This document shows positions 37,993 to 48,599 of a DNA stretch of 64,000 nt, one piece after another. A program made the translations under genes and the position numbers. This stretch comes from Companilactobacillus formosensis (GTDB taxonomy: Bacteria; Bacillota; Bacilli; Lactobacillales; Lactobacillaceae): contig NZ_BJDU01000007.1 of assembly GCF_005405305.1 (NCBI RefSeq), positions 82,931 through 146,930 on the forward strand, written 5' to 3'. The notes beneath the pieces are model-generated. The model had not been told where the DNA came from. It did no database searches and saw only the letters and a program-made list of their open reading frames with translations. Within the stretch, counting starts at the first letter, position 1, and the number at the start of each line of letters is the position of its first letter.

Positions 37993-38778
37993 ATGGAATT
38001 TTTAACTAACGATGGAATAAAAATTAATTTTCAAAGTTTTGGTATCGGTCAACCGGTTATTTTAGTAGAAGGTTTTGGTGGTTATCAAGAAATTTGGCAA
38101 GCTCAAATTGATTATTTGGTAGGGATGAATTGTCGAGTGATTACTTATGACCATCGAAATCATGGTAAATCACAACGCACCCAAAAAGATTTGACAATTG
38201 ATCGATTAACCGAAGATTTAGCCAATTTAATCGAATATTTACAACTTCAAGAACCAATTTTAATCGGTCATTCGATGGGAGCAAGTGTCTGTTATGCTTA
38301 TTTAAAAAAATATTCTAACGTTAAATCGGTTCTGGCAATCGATCAGTCTCCAAAAATGCTCAATGATTCAGAGTGGAAATATGGATTTGAAAATTTTACT
38401 GCCGATAATTTTAAAGAAAAAATTTCACTGCCAAACAAAACTCATGAAACTTTACATGGATTAAATAATCAAGTAGCTTTGTCGTTAAATAAAGTTCGGA
38501 GTCTTTATCCATTCGATAGAAAGCAAAATCTAGTTCTTTTAGAAGATCATTTCCAAAGGGATTGGCGCAATTCATTATTGCATAGTAGTAAATTTGTAAG
38601 CATAGTAACTGCCAAGCAGAGTCCTTACTTCGATTATCGATTTGGAGATTACTTAGCACAAAACAAGAGAATAACTAACATTGTTTTGGATAATTGTGGT
38701 CACGACATTATGGCTGAAATTCCAGAAGCTTTTAATCAAACGTTAAGACATTTTATTTTCAGTAGTCGTAGAAACTAA
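37993..38778 (+). CDS. alpha/beta hydrolase
   Basis: This 261-residue alpha/beta-fold hydrolase has nucleophile motif GHSMGAS and the late histidine in DNCGHDIM; the acid residue is not obvious. It has no signal peptide, so it is cytoplasmic. GAGGAG upstream supports ATG 37993. It lies just after the mdc terminator and may be read by readthrough, but no functional link to malonate is evident. Substrate unknown. Confidence 0.82.
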   Translation: MEFLTNDGIKINFQSFGIGQPVILVEGFGGYQEIWQAQIDYLVGMNCRVITYDHRNHGKSQRTQKDLTIDRLTEDLANLIEYLQLQEPILIGHSMGASVCYAYLKKYSNVKSVLAIDQSPKMLNDSEWKYGFENFTADNFKEKISLPNKTHETLHGLNNQVALSLNKVRSLYPFDRKQNLVLLEDHFQRDWRNSLLHSSKFVSIVTAKQSPYFDYRFGDYLAQNKRITNIVLDNCGHDIMAEIPEAFNQTLRHFIFSSRRN

Positions 38779-38780
38779 AA

Positions 38781-38826
38781 AAGAGGGTAATATTCCGTCA
38801 TAAAACACGAAGTATTACTCTCTTTT
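38781..38826. terminator. terminator after the hydrolase gene
   Basis: A stem of at least 10 bp (38783-38792 with 38813-38822, one G-T pair) has an 11-20 base loop, with A-rich sequence before and TTTT after. Confidence 0.7.
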
Positions 38827-38867
38827 CATGTAATAATATTCTTGTTGAATCTTATACATGTTGATAA

Positions 38868-38886
38868 TTCAACATTTCTTGTTGAA
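38868..38886 (-). repeat. hairpin downstream of tRNA-Arg
   Basis: TTCAACA (38868-38874) and TGTTGAA (38880-38886) form a 7-bp stem. TTCTTGTTGAA occurs twice in this intergenic stretch, near 38839 and 38876. It may help end the tRNA transcript on the minus strand; no T-run follows. Confidence 0.35.
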
Positions 38887-38905
38887 AGTTTGTGAAACAA
38901 AAAAA

Positions 38906-38977
38906 TGCGCCACGTGGGAGTCGAACCCACATTCCAGGAACCGGAATCCTGTGTGCGATCCATTACACTAGCGGCGC
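38906..38977 (-). tRNA. tRNA-Arg (anticodon CCG)
   Basis: On the minus strand a complete cloverleaf of 72 bases is visible. The acceptor stem GCGCCGC pairs with GTGGCGC (one G-T). The anticodon stem CAGGA/TCCTG carries the loop TTCCGGT, so anticodon CCG decodes the rare CGG codon. The T-arm has GGTTCGACTCC. CCA is not encoded; a T-run follows the discriminator A. It is alone, not in a tRNA cluster. Confidence 0.95.
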
Positions 38978-38988
38978 ATTACTGTTTA

Positions 38989-39018
38989 ATTCTATCGCAT
39001 CTCTATATAAAAAGTAAA
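38989..39018 (-). promoter_or_regulatory. candidate tRNA-Arg promoter (minus strand)
   Basis: On the minus strand TTTACT (39013-39018) and TAGAAT (38989-38994) are 18 bases apart, 11 bases before the tRNA. Confidence 0.4.
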
Positions 39019-39063
39019 TGTCAAAAAAAATATTATTAATTGTACTTTTTGTAATCATTTCAC

Positions 39064-39091
39064 TTGAATTTTTCACAAGAGAGTTTATACT
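39064..39091 (+). promoter_or_regulatory. cggR-gap promoter
   Basis: TTGAAT (39064-39069) and TATACT (39086-39091) are 16 bases apart. Transcription would start near 39098, leaving a leader of about 100 bases that contains the CggR operator. Confidence 0.6.
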
Positions 39092-39147
39092 AATAACTGT
39101 GCTTAAGAGATGGAATGATTCATCCGGGCTTTTATTTTTTGAGTACA

Positions 39148-39183
39148 TGGGTCGTAAACAGACATACAGGGACAATGATTGTC
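39148..39183 (+). promoter_or_regulatory. CggR operator
   Basis: Two direct repeats fit the Bacillus CggR operator layout (GGGAC-N6-TGTC, twice, four bases apart). The second copy is perfect: AGGGAC (39168-39173), N6, TGTC (39180-39183). The first is GGGTC (39149-39153), N6, AGAC (39160-39163), with two mismatches. It lies downstream of the promoter, so CggR would act as a roadblock, relieved by fructose-1,6-bisphosphate. Confidence 0.75.
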
Positions 39184-39199
39184 CCATGGAGTATATCAA

Positions 39200-40246
39200 A
39201 TGACTAATAATGAAGATTTAGAATTGCTGGATTTAGTTGCCCCAGACTTCATTAAAACTCTGGAAAAGCGATTTAAAATACTTCAGAGTATCTCATTAAT
39301 GGAGCCAGTCGGGCGCAGAGTATTAGCTGATGATCTTAATATTACTGAACGTGGATTAAGAACTGAGACTGATTTATTAAGAAAGCAAGGCTTAATTGTT
39401 TCTTCAAAATCTGGAATGTCTCTAACGCATACAGGTAGCGATGTAGTAGTTCGCTTGACCAATGTCTTAGCGGATTATCAAGGTACAGCTCTATTGGAGA
39501 AACGCTTAAGTGAAAAGCTAGGAATTAGTCGTTGTATTGTTTTACCAGGTAATGCGGATAAGCAATATCGGGTAGTCGATTCGTTTGGTAGAAGACTTAA
39601 TCAACTCTTAGGATCAGTATTACCAAATGGACAGTCAATGATTTCTGTGACTGGTGGTAGTACGTTGGCACAAGTTGCTCGTAATCTTTCACCTGATTTA
39701 TCGAAAAACCGTAAGTTGGTTTTCTTACCAGCACGCGGTGGTGTAGGTGAATCAGTTACGATTCAAGCAAATAGTGTCTGTGCAGAGATGGCTTTAAGAA
39801 CGCAGGGCCAGTACCGGGCTATGTACCTTCCAGAGGACATAAGCGAAAAAAGTTTTGAATCTTTGCAAAAAGAGACTTCAATTAAGTCGGTTCTTGAACT
39901 AATATATAGAAGTGATGTTGTTATTCACAGCATCGGAACTGCAAGTGTTATGGCAGAGCGTCGAAATCTTTCGGCTAAGGAACAAAAAATCATCGATAAT
40001 GGTGAAGCTGTTTCAGAAGCTTTTGGAGATTTCTTCGATCAAAGTGGTAAACTTGTATATAAGGTACCTAGGATTGGACTTCACGTCCGGGACCTTGATA
40101 AAATAAAATATGTGATTGCGATTGCCGGTGGTCAAAGTAAGGCTAAAGCAATTCAGTCATATATGAAAAACGCACCTCATCATACTATATTGATTACTGA
40201 TGAGGGTGCCTCAAAGCTGATTTTAAGGGATAACCCTTTAAAATAA
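39200..40246 (+). CDS. cggR: central glycolytic genes regulator
   Basis: CggR represses the gap operon and is released by fructose-1,6-bisphosphate. The 348-residue protein of the SorC/DeoR group has an N-terminal winged helix (VGRRVLADDLNITERGLRTETDLLRKQGLI) and a sugar-phosphate-binding domain with VTGGSTLAQVA and DEGAS near the end. ATG 39200 follows GGAG by about nine bases; the open frame runs further to 39179 into the operator. First gene of cggR-gap-pgk-tpiA-eno. Confidence 0.93.
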   Translation: MTNNEDLELLDLVAPDFIKTLEKRFKILQSISLMEPVGRRVLADDLNITERGLRTETDLLRKQGLIVSSKSGMSLTHTGSDVVVRLTNVLADYQGTALLEKRLSEKLGISRCIVLPGNADKQYRVVDSFGRRLNQLLGSVLPNGQSMISVTGGSTLAQVARNLSPDLSKNRKLVFLPARGGVGESVTIQANSVCAEMALRTQGQYRAMYLPEDISEKSFESLQKETSIKSVLELIYRSDVVIHSIGTASVMAERRNLSAKEQKIIDNGEAVSEAFGDFFDQSGKLVYKVPRIGLHVRDLDKIKYVIAIAGGQSKAKAIQSYMKNAPHHTILITDEGASKLILRDNPLK

Positions 40247-40280
40247 TATTTTTTTGATTTCCTGAAGGAGGAATTTTTGT

Positions 40281-41309
40281 ATGACTACAAAAGTTGGTAT
40301 TAATGGATTTGGCCGTATCGGTCGTTTGGCATTCCGCCGTATCGCTGCACTTCAAGCAGCTGGCAAGACAGATTTGGAAGTTGTTGCAATTAACGATTTA
40401 ACTTCACCTGCTATGCTTGCTCACCTATTGAAGTATGATACAGCTCATGGTAACTTCGAAATCGACAAGATTGAAGCTGCTGACAATGCTATCGTTGTTA
40501 ACGGTAAGACAATTCCTGTATATGCTGAAATGAACGCTGCAGACCTTAAATGGGTTGCAAACGACGGTGTTGACATCGTTCTTGAATGTACTGGTTTCTA
40601 CACATCAGCAGACAAAGCACAAGCTCACTTGGATGCCGGTGCAAAACGTGTATTGATCTCAGCTCCATCAGGTGACATGCCTACAGTTGTTTATGGTGTT
40701 AACGATGACATCCTAACAAACGACGTTAAGATCGCTTCAGCTGGTTCATGTACAACAAACTGTCTTGCACCTCTAGCAAATGCCGTAAACAAAGAATTCG
40801 GTATTAAAGCTGGTACAATGACAACAATCCATGCTTACACAGCTACACAAAAACTTCAAGATGGTCCAGAACGTAAAGGTAATGTTCGTGCTGCACGTGC
40901 TGCTGCTGCAAACATCATCCCTCACTCAACTGGTGCTGCTAAGGCCCTAGGTCTAGTTGTTCCTGACTTGAAGGGTAAGCTTGATGGACATGCACAACGT
41001 GTTCCAGTTATCACAGGTTCAGTTACTGAATTAGTTGCAACTCTTGACAAAGAAGTTACAGTTGACCAAGTTAACGATGCAATCAAGAAGTACACAGACA
41101 ACAACCCTTCATTCGGTTACAATGATGACGAAATCGTTTCATCAGATGTTATCGGTACATCATTTGGTTCAATCTTTGACCCAACACAAACACAAATCGT
41201 TGGTTCAGGTGATAGCCAAGTTGTAAAGACTGTTGCATGGTACGATAACGAATCAGGATTTACTGCACAAATGGTTCGTACACTTGAAAAATTTGCTACA
41301 TTAGACTAA
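40281..41309 (+). CDS. gap: glyceraldehyde-3-phosphate dehydrogenase, type I
   Basis: Gap oxidises glyceraldehyde-3-phosphate to 1,3-bisphosphoglycerate with NAD. The 342-residue protein has the nucleotide-binding [11 protein letters not shown], catalytic C157 in [12 protein letters not shown] and the paired histidine further on. Codon choice shifts to a strongly biased set here, as expected for a highly expressed gene. GAAGGAGG is ideal. A strong terminator lies between gap and pgk. Confidence 0.98.
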   Translation: MTTKVGINGFGRIGRLAFRRIAALQAAGKTDLEVVAINDLTSPAMLAHLLKYDTAHGNFEIDKIEAADNAIVVNGKTIPVYAEMNAADLKWVANDGVDIVLECTGFYTSADKAQAHLDAGAKRVLISAPSGDMPTVVYGVNDDILTNDVKIASAGSCTTNCLAPLANAVNKEFGIKAGTMTTIHAYTATQKLQDGPERKGNVRAARAAAANIIPHSTGAAKALGLVVPDLKGKLDGHAQRVPVITGSVTELVATLDKEVTVDQVNDAIKKYTDNNPSFGYNDDEIVSSDVIGTSFGSIFDPTQTQIVGSGDSQVVKTVAWYDNESGFTAQMVRTLEKFATLD

Positions 41310-41359
41310 TTCATTAATCTAAAATAGTAATCAAAAAACCTAATTTAGTGTTTTAAATT

Positions 41360-41393
41360 GGCGGAGGGAGGATAACTCCTTCCGCCTTTTTTT
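41360..41393 (+). terminator. terminator between gap and pgk
   Basis: An 11-bp GC-rich stem (41360-41370 with 41376-41386, one G-T pair) has a GATAA loop and is followed by seven T. Only 24 bases separate it from the pgk start, with no room for a promoter after it. Confidence 0.9.
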
Positions 41394-41417
41394 AAGGAAA
41401 ATATCGGAGGATTTATA

Positions 41418-42632
41418 ATGGCAAAACTTATTGTTTCTGACGTTGACGTAAAAGACAAAAAAGTCTTGATGCGTGTTGATTTCAACGTTCCTATCAAAGA
41501 TGGTGTTGTCGGCGATACTAACCGTATCGTTGGTGCTATCCCAACAATCAAATATGTTTCAGAACATGGTGGAAAGGTTATCTTGCTATCTCACTTGGGT
41601 CGTATTAAGAGTGACGAAGACAAGAAAGCTTTATCATTGAAGCCAGTTGCTGCTAAACTTGAAGAATTAAGTGGTTTGAAAGTTAAGTTCGTACCTGTTA
41701 ACGAAGGTAAAGAACTTGAAGATGCTATCAATGAATTAAATGATGGCGACATTCTACTTATGGAAAACACACGTTTCCAAGATATCGACAACGATTTCGG
41801 TAAACGTGAAAGCAAGAACGATCCTAAACTTGGCGAATACTGGGCATCACTTGGTGACGTATTTATCAACGATGCTTTCGGTACAGCCCACAGAAAACAT
41901 GCTTCAAACGTTGGTATCTCAACAGCTATGAAAGCTGCTGGCAAACCCGTTGCTGCTGGTTTCTTAATGGAAAAGGAAATCAAGTTCTTAGGTAACGCTG
42001 TTGACAATCCTGTACACCCATTCGTAACAATCCTTGGTGGTGCTAAGGTTTCAGATAAGATCGGTGTTATTGAAAACTTAATTCCAAAATCAGACCACAT
42101 CTTAATCGGTGGTGGTATGGCTTATACATTCCTAGCTGCTCAAGGCCACAAGATTGGTAAGTCACTATTCGAAGAAGACAAAGTTGAACTAGCTAAAGAC
42201 CTCCTTCAAAAAGCTGGCGACAAGATCGTTCTTCCTGTAGACCACATCGTTGCTAAAGAATTCTCAAATGACGCTGAAGCTACAACAACAGATGGCGTTG
42301 ATATTCCTGATGACGAAATGGCTCTTGATATCGGACCTAAGACAGTTAAGTTGTTCCAAGACACTCTAAAGGGTGCTAAGACTGTTGTATGGAACGGACC
42401 TATGGGTGCATTCGAAATGAGCAAGTTTGCTGAAGGTACACTAGAAGTTGGACGTGCTATGGGTAACTTGTCAGATGCTATTACTATCGTTGGTGGTGGT
42501 GACTCAACTGCTGCTGCTAAGAGTCTTGGTATTGCTGATAAGCTAACACACATCTCAACTGGTGGTGGTGCTTCACTAGAATACCTAGAAGGTAAAGTAT
42601 TACCTGGTATCGATTCAATTTCAGATAAATAA
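41418..42632 (+). CDS. pgk: phosphoglycerate kinase
   Basis: Pgk makes ATP from 1,3-bisphosphoglycerate. The 404-residue protein has the substrate-binding VDFNVPI and the ATP-binding GGAKVSDKI and GGGDSTAA regions. Biased codon use suggests high expression. AATATCGGAGG precedes the start. Transcripts must either read through the terminator upstream or begin within the gap-pgk spacer. Confidence 0.98.
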   Translation: MAKLIVSDVDVKDKKVLMRVDFNVPIKDGVVGDTNRIVGAIPTIKYVSEHGGKVILLSHLGRIKSDEDKKALSLKPVAAKLEELSGLKVKFVPVNEGKELEDAINELNDGDILLMENTRFQDIDNDFGKRESKNDPKLGEYWASLGDVFINDAFGTAHRKHASNVGISTAMKAAGKPVAAGFLMEKEIKFLGNAVDNPVHPFVTILGGAKVSDKIGVIENLIPKSDHILIGGGMAYTFLAAQGHKIGKSLFEEDKVELAKDLLQKAGDKIVLPVDHIVAKEFSNDAEATTTDGVDIPDDEMALDIGPKTVKLFQDTLKGAKTVVWNGPMGAFEMSKFAEGTLEVGRAMGNLSDAITIVGGGDSTAAAKSLGIADKLTHISTGGGASLEYLEGKVLPGIDSISDK

Positions 42633-42659
42633 TTATTTTTCATGAGGAGAACTAATTTT

Positions 42660-43412
42660 ATGCGTACACCTATTATTGCGGGTAACTGGAAGATGAACAA
42701 AAATCCTAAAGAAACCCAAGAATTTTTAGACGGTATCAAAGGCAAGTTGCCAGAATCTGGCGTAGAAACAATCATCGGTGCTCCAGCTATTGATCTTACA
42801 ACTCTTGTTGCAGGAGCAAAGGGTACACCATTGAAGACTGCTGCTGAAAACTCATACTTTGAAGATGCTGGTGCATTTACTGGTGAAACTTCACCTAAGG
42901 CACTTGATGAAATGGGCGTTGATTATGTAATCATCGGTCACTCAGAAAGAAGACAATACTTCAAAGAAACTGACGAAGATATCAACAAGAAAGCTAAGGC
43001 TATCTTGAAGAACAACATGCTACCTATCATCTGCTGTGGTGAAACATTAGAACAACGTGAAGCCGGCAAGGCAGAAGACTGGGTAACAGGTCAAATCGAA
43101 AATGCTGTTAAAGGCATTTCTGCTGATGACTTAGCTAAGTCAGTTATCGCTTACGAACCAATCTGGGCTATCGGTACTGGTAAGACTGCTACTGCTGATC
43201 AAGCACAAGAAATGGTTCACGTAATCCGTGAAAAGATTGCTAGCTTGTATGACAATGACACAGCTGACAAAGTACGTATTCTTTACGGTGGTTCAGTTAA
43301 ACCTGCTAACGTTAAAGAATTGATGGCTAAAGAAGATATTGATGGTGGACTTGTTGGTGGTGCATCAATGGATCCAGAATCATATATCGCATTAGCTAAC
43401 TTCAATAAATAA
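42660..43412 (+). CDS. tpiA: triosephosphate isomerase
   Basis: TpiA interconverts dihydroxyacetone phosphate and glyceraldehyde-3-phosphate. The 250-residue barrel protein has N and K in AGNWKMNKN, the histidine in GHSERR, the catalytic glutamate in [11 protein letters not shown] and the phosphate-binding [10 protein letters not shown] 42660 follows GAGGAGA; the open frame from 42642 overlaps that site. Confidence 0.98.
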   Translation: MRTPIIAGNWKMNKNPKETQEFLDGIKGKLPESGVETIIGAPAIDLTTLVAGAKGTPLKTAAENSYFEDAGAFTGETSPKALDEMGVDYVIIGHSERRQYFKETDEDINKKAKAILKNNMLPIICCGETLEQREAGKAEDWVTGQIENAVKGISADDLAKSVIAYEPIWAIGTGKTATADQAQEMVHVIREKIASLYDNDTADKVRILYGGSVKPANVKELMAKEDIDGGLVGGASMDPESYIALANFNK

Positions 43413-43493
43413 TTTACTTTCATTAAGTTATTTATTTTAGTCGCAAAAAAGGTTAAAATTAATCTGTATTAAAACCATAAAGGAGATTTTTAA

Positions 43494-44798
<1,305 letters not shown>

Positions 44799-44816
44799 TT
44801 ATTTATTGATTGATTA

Positions 44817-44841
44817 AAACAGCCCTCGGGCTGTTTTTTTT
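44817..44841 (+). terminator. terminator after eno
   Basis: AACAGCC and GGCTGTT pair over CTCG (44818-44835), followed by a run of T. Confidence 0.92.
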
Positions 44842-44878
44842 GTACAATAATAGTATCAACTATTGAAGGAGAATTTCT

Positions 44879-45937
44879 ATGACATTAAAAATTGCTTTTA
44901 TCGGTTTCGGTAAATCGGCTAACCGTTATCATCTACCATATTTAAATATTAGAGACAATTTTGAAGTAAAGACAGTCTATACTCGTAAGGCTCCTAATGA
45001 AAAATTGGCTAAACCTTATCGACAAAAAGGTGTCACTTTTACTAATGATCTGAATGATATTTTAAATGATCCAGAAATTGATTTAGTAACCATTTGTACA
45101 CCAGCATCAACGCACTATCAATTAGCTAAACAGGTTATCGAAGCTAAAAAATCAGTGGTTGTTGAAAAACCATTCGTTGATACTTTGGACCACGCCAAAG
45201 AATTGATCCAATTAGGAAAAGATAATAACGTTCTAGTTATGCCTTACCAAAATCGTCGTTTCGATGGTGACTATTTAGCTGCTAAACAAGTAATTGATCA
45301 AGGATTCTTGGGTGATATTGTTGAAGTTGAATCACACATTGATTACTATCGTCCACATACAGTTAATAACGTTGGTACAAAAGAACAAGGTGAATTTTAT
45401 GGATTGGGAATACATTTGATGGACCGGATGGTAGCTTTGTTTGGTCGTCCTGATCAAGTGGTTTATGATATCAGAAATACTGAAGTTGAGGATGCAGTCG
45501 ACAACTATTTTGATGTAGACTTACATTATGGCTCAAAAATGAAGGCTAAGGTCAAAGTAAGTACTGATGTTGCCAAAGAGTATCCAAGATTTATCGTTCA
45601 TGGTATGAATGGTTCCTTTATTAAATACGGTGCTGACCAACAAGAAAATGACTTGAAAGCTGGTATCATGCCAGGCACACCAGGCTTTGGAGAAGATAGT
45701 CCAATGTATTACGGAATTGCTAAATATCAAAATGCCAATGGGGATTGGATCGAGAAACAAATCAAGACACCACTCGGTGATTATGGATTGTATTACGATT
45801 CTGTTTACGATACTTTGGTCAACCATAAACCAAGACTTGTCAGTGATGAAGAAATTTTAACAGATATGGAAATTCTTGAAGCTGGTTTCTATCAACCTTC
45901 ACCTTCAATTTACAATGTGCCAAAATTAGATATTTAG
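44879..45937 (+). CDS. Gfo/Idh/MocA family oxidoreductase
   Basis: This 352-residue NAD(P)-dependent dehydrogenase has the Rossmann motif IAFIGFGKSANRYHLPYL and the family EKP lysine in VVEKPFVDTLDHA, followed by the conserved YQNRRFDGD and GIHLMDRMV regions. It resembles the YdgJ-type subgroup. Substrates in this family are sugars, inositols or related compounds; the exact one cannot be read from the sequence. AAGGAGA is well placed. A ClC transporter gene follows nine bases later, which may reflect shared transcription only. Confidence 0.87.
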   Translation: MTLKIAFIGFGKSANRYHLPYLNIRDNFEVKTVYTRKAPNEKLAKPYRQKGVTFTNDLNDILNDPEIDLVTICTPASTHYQLAKQVIEAKKSVVVEKPFVDTLDHAKELIQLGKDNNVLVMPYQNRRFDGDYLAAKQVIDQGFLGDIVEVESHIDYYRPHTVNNVGTKEQGEFYGLGIHLMDRMVALFGRPDQVVYDIRNTEVEDAVDNYFDVDLHYGSKMKAKVKVSTDVAKEYPRFIVHGMNGSFIKYGADQQENDLKAGIMPGTPGFGEDSPMYYGIAKYQNANGDWIEKQIKTPLGDYGLYYDSVYDTLVNHKPRLVSDEEILTDMEILEAGFYQPSPSIYNVPKLDI

Positions 45938-45946
45938 GGGAGAATC

Positions 45947-47488
45947 ATGAAAGTAGCTGTTACAGATAATGAGAAGTTAAGACTGACTTTAGAGGGAGTT
46001 TTAGTTGGAGTCATCTCCGGGATTTTAGTTAGTATGTTTCGGTGGTCGATTGCGCATTCTCTAAAGTTTTATCAAGGTCTTTATGTTGCGGCACGAAATA
46101 ATTCTCTATTAGTTTTGTCGTTATTAGGCTTGATGATTATTATCGGACTGTTTGTCGGATATTTAGTCAAAAAAGAACCCAATATATCGGGTTCAGGTAT
46201 TCCACAAGTTGAAGCTCAATTAGGTGGGGAAATGCATCTAAATTGGTGGTCAATTTTGTGGAGAAAATTTGTTGGAGGAATTCTTTGTATTGGACCAGGT
46301 TTATTCTTAGGTCGTGAAGGTCCTTCAATTCAATTAGGCTCAGCTGTTGGTCAAGGGGTTGGTGATTTAACACATGATAATAAAGGTGTTAATCAAAGAG
46401 TCCTTATTGCTAGTGGTGCTGCGGCTGGTTTGTCTGCTGCCTTTAGTGCACCGATTGCTGGAGCGATGTTTGTTTTGGAAGAAGTTTATCACAATTTTTC
46501 ACCGATGGTGTGGATTACTTCTTTAGCTAGTGCAGTTAGTGCTAATTTAGTGGCGTTATACGTTTTTGGATTACAACCGGTTTTGCAAGTGCCTTATCAA
46601 TTTAGTTTGCCAGTTAAATATTATTGGCATTTGATTATTTTAGGTATCATTTTAGGCTTGATGGGTCGCCTGTATCAAATTTGTACCTTATCAATGCCAG
46701 CAGTTTTTGCTAAGACTCGTTTACCACGTTATATCCACGGAATAATCCCGTTGATTCTAATTGTTCCCTTAGGAATGATGTACACGCAATTTATCGGTGG
46801 TGGTAATGAAGTTATCGTCAACTTGGACAAATTCAAAGGTGGTCTGTTATTTCTAATGGGCTTGTTGTTCTTGAGATTTGTCTTTTCAATGATCTCTTAT
46901 GGTTCAGGACTTCCAGGTGGAATCTTTTTACCAATCTTGAATCTCGGTGCTATCATTGGAGCAATCTATGCCGTCTTTATGAATCAACTCGGCTTGTTGC
47001 CAATTTATTTTGAAAGTAACTTGATTATCTTTGCGATGGCTGGTTACTTTGCTTGTATTGGTAAAGCACCATTTACAGCAATTATTTTAGTCACAGAAAT
47101 GGTTGGCTCTTTAAAACATTTGATGCCATTGGCCGTTTTGTCATTAGTGGCTTACATTGTGGTTGATTTATTGAATGGTGCCCCAATTTATGAAGCTTTA
47201 AAGGAACGTTTAAATCTCAATTCAGAATATTTGAATCGGGTCAGCAAGTTTAATGATCGACTAGAGGTACCAATTTATGAAGGTAGTTCGATCGATGGAA
47301 AATACATTCGTGATATTCCTTTTCCAAAAGATATTTTAGTGATTGCGGTTTACCGTGGTGAGAGACAATTGATTCCTCGTGGTGATACAATGATCAAAGC
47401 AGGGGATCGAATCGTCTTCATGGTCAATGCCGGTCAACGAGCAAAAATATCTCAAAAATTGCAAGACTTGATTCAAGGTATGCACTAG
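45947..47488 (+). CDS. ClC-family chloride transporter with TrkA-C domain
   Basis: This 513-residue protein has a ClC membrane domain (about 10-420) with selectivity motifs GSGIPQVE, GREGPSIQLG and GSGLPGGIFLP. The gating glutamate E124 in GREGP is present, as in proton-coupled exchangers. The C-terminal ~80 residues form a TrkA-C (RCK_C) ligand-binding domain. It probably exchanges Cl- for H+, which could help in acid. Start ATG 45947 follows GGGGAGA. Confidence 0.9.
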   Translation: MKVAVTDNEKLRLTLEGVLVGVISGILVSMFRWSIAHSLKFYQGLYVAARNNSLLVLSLLGLMIIIGLFVGYLVKKEPNISGSGIPQVEAQLGGEMHLNWWSILWRKFVGGILCIGPGLFLGREGPSIQLGSAVGQGVGDLTHDNKGVNQRVLIASGAAAGLSAAFSAPIAGAMFVLEEVYHNFSPMVWITSLASAVSANLVALYVFGLQPVLQVPYQFSLPVKYYWHLIILGIILGLMGRLYQICTLSMPAVFAKTRLPRYIHGIIPLILIVPLGMMYTQFIGGGNEVIVNLDKFKGGLLFLMGLLFLRFVFSMISYGSGLPGGIFLPILNLGAIIGAIYAVFMNQLGLLPIYFESNLIIFAMAGYFACIGKAPFTAIILVTEMVGSLKHLMPLAVLSLVAYIVVDLLNGAPIYEALKERLNLNSEYLNRVSKFNDRLEVPIYEGSSIDGKYIRDIPFPKDILVIAVYRGERQLIPRGDTMIKAGDRIVFMVNAGQRAKISQKLQDLIQGMH

Positions 47489-47561
47489 AAATTTGACCAC
47501 TTTTATGTTATTGTTTTAGGAGTGATTTCAGCTTTCAACACCATGAACGGAGGTTTTACAG

Positions 47562-47798
47562 GTGTATAACATTATCGAAACATTGTTGATAATAGTATCC
47601 ATTTTGATAATCATTGCCGTATTAATGCAACCAACTAAGCAACAAGATGCTTTGAATGCATTGTCCGGTGGTGGTGGTGACCTATTCAGCAACCAGAAGA
47701 AACGTGGTTTTGAAGCCTTCATGGTTAAGGTTACCTACGTTTTACTAGTATTATTTTTTGTTTGTTCATTGATACTAGTTTACTTATCATCTCACTAA
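47562..47798 (+). CDS. secG: preprotein translocase subunit SecG
   Basis: This 78-residue membrane protein has two hydrophobic helices and the conserved loop LSGGGGDLFSNQKKRGFEA. It assists SecYEG translocation. GTG 47562 follows CGGAGG. The secG-est-rnr-smpB order is conserved in lactobacilli. A terminator follows directly. Confidence 0.95.
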   Translation: MYNIIETLLIIVSILIIIAVLMQPTKQQDALNALSGGGGDLFSNQKKRGFEAFMVKVTYVLLVLFFVCSLILVYLSSH

Positions 47799-47807
47799 GC
47801 AATTTAT

Positions 47808-47836
47808 CCTCCTGAAAGTTACTCAGGAGGTTTTTT
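47808..47836 (+). terminator. terminator after secG
   Basis: CCTCCTGA and TCAGGAGG pair (47808-47815 with 47823-47830), followed by six T. Confidence 0.9.
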
Positions 47837-47853
47837 GTTATAAGGAGCTACGA

Positions 47854-48591
47854 ATGAAAATTTTACGACCACAACCATTTTATTTTGACGGTGGAACTAG
47901 CGCAGTGTTGTTGTTACATTCTTTTTCAGGGACATCCAATGACATGCGGCTATTAGGAAGATTTTTACAGAGAAATAATTTTTCGGCCTACGCTCCGATG
48001 CTAGTTGGCCATGGAACTGATGAACCTTTGGATATTTTGGAAAAAGGTGGTCCAGATCAGTGGTGGCAACAAACACAGGCTTCAATTGACTTTTTAAAGC
48101 AAAAACAAAAGACCAAGATTTATGTTTTTGGATTGTCACTAGGTGCGATTTTTGCGACCCAAGCACTTGAAGAAAACCCGGATGTAATTGCAGGGGGAGT
48201 TTTTGGCTCACCTTTGTATAATCAAGAGTTCAAAGACATTAAATCAGCCTTTATGACGTATGCTAAAAAGGTGTATTCTTTACAACAGGAACTAACTGAT
48301 GTGGAATTAGACGCCAAGATGAGAGTCGTTAGATCAAAAATCGATAACAAAATAATGTCGATTCAAAAAACTTCCGTTGGTGTGACTGAAAAGTTGGCTG
48401 AAATAAAACGACCATATTTCATTGGTCAAGGTACGAGTGATAAATTAGTAAATCCAGAAGCTGCTAAATTAGTAGCTCAAGACGTTAAAACATCACAGCT
48501 ACATTTTTACGATGCAGGGCATGTTTTAACTATCAACCGCGCTCATAATCAATTGCAGAGTGACGTGTTAAATTTTTTAGAAAATAATTGA
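47854..48591 (+). CDS. est: carboxylesterase (alpha/beta hydrolase)
   Basis: This 245-residue esterase of the secG-rnr locus has an N-terminal LLLHSFSGTSNDMRLLGRFL oxyanion region, nucleophile motif FGLSLGA and the histidine in DAGHVL. It resembles Geobacillus Est30, which hydrolyses short-chain esters in the cytoplasm. The physiological substrate is unknown. AAGGAG upstream. rnr starts eight bases after its stop. Confidence 0.9.
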   Translation: MKILRPQPFYFDGGTSAVLLLHSFSGTSNDMRLLGRFLQRNNFSAYAPMLVGHGTDEPLDILEKGGPDQWWQQTQASIDFLKQKQKTKIYVFGLSLGAIFATQALEENPDVIAGGVFGSPLYNQEFKDIKSAFMTYAKKVYSLQQELTDVELDAKMRVVRSKIDNKIMSIQKTSVGVTEKLAEIKRPYFIGQGTSDKLVNPEAAKLVAQDVKTSQLHFYDAGHVLTINRAHNQLQSDVLNFLENN

Positions 48592-48599
48592 GGATAGAA

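Noticed and set aside
39018..39203. 61-codon ORF upstream of cggR
   Set aside because: It overlaps the predicted cggR promoter and operator and has no ribosome binding site; the longest part is upstream of the transcription start.
41591..42100. 169-codon ORF on the minus strand inside pgk
   Set aside because: It is antisense to a strongly codon-biased glycolytic gene, and the bias alone produces long opposite-strand frames. The same holds for 42206-42775 and 43490-43804.
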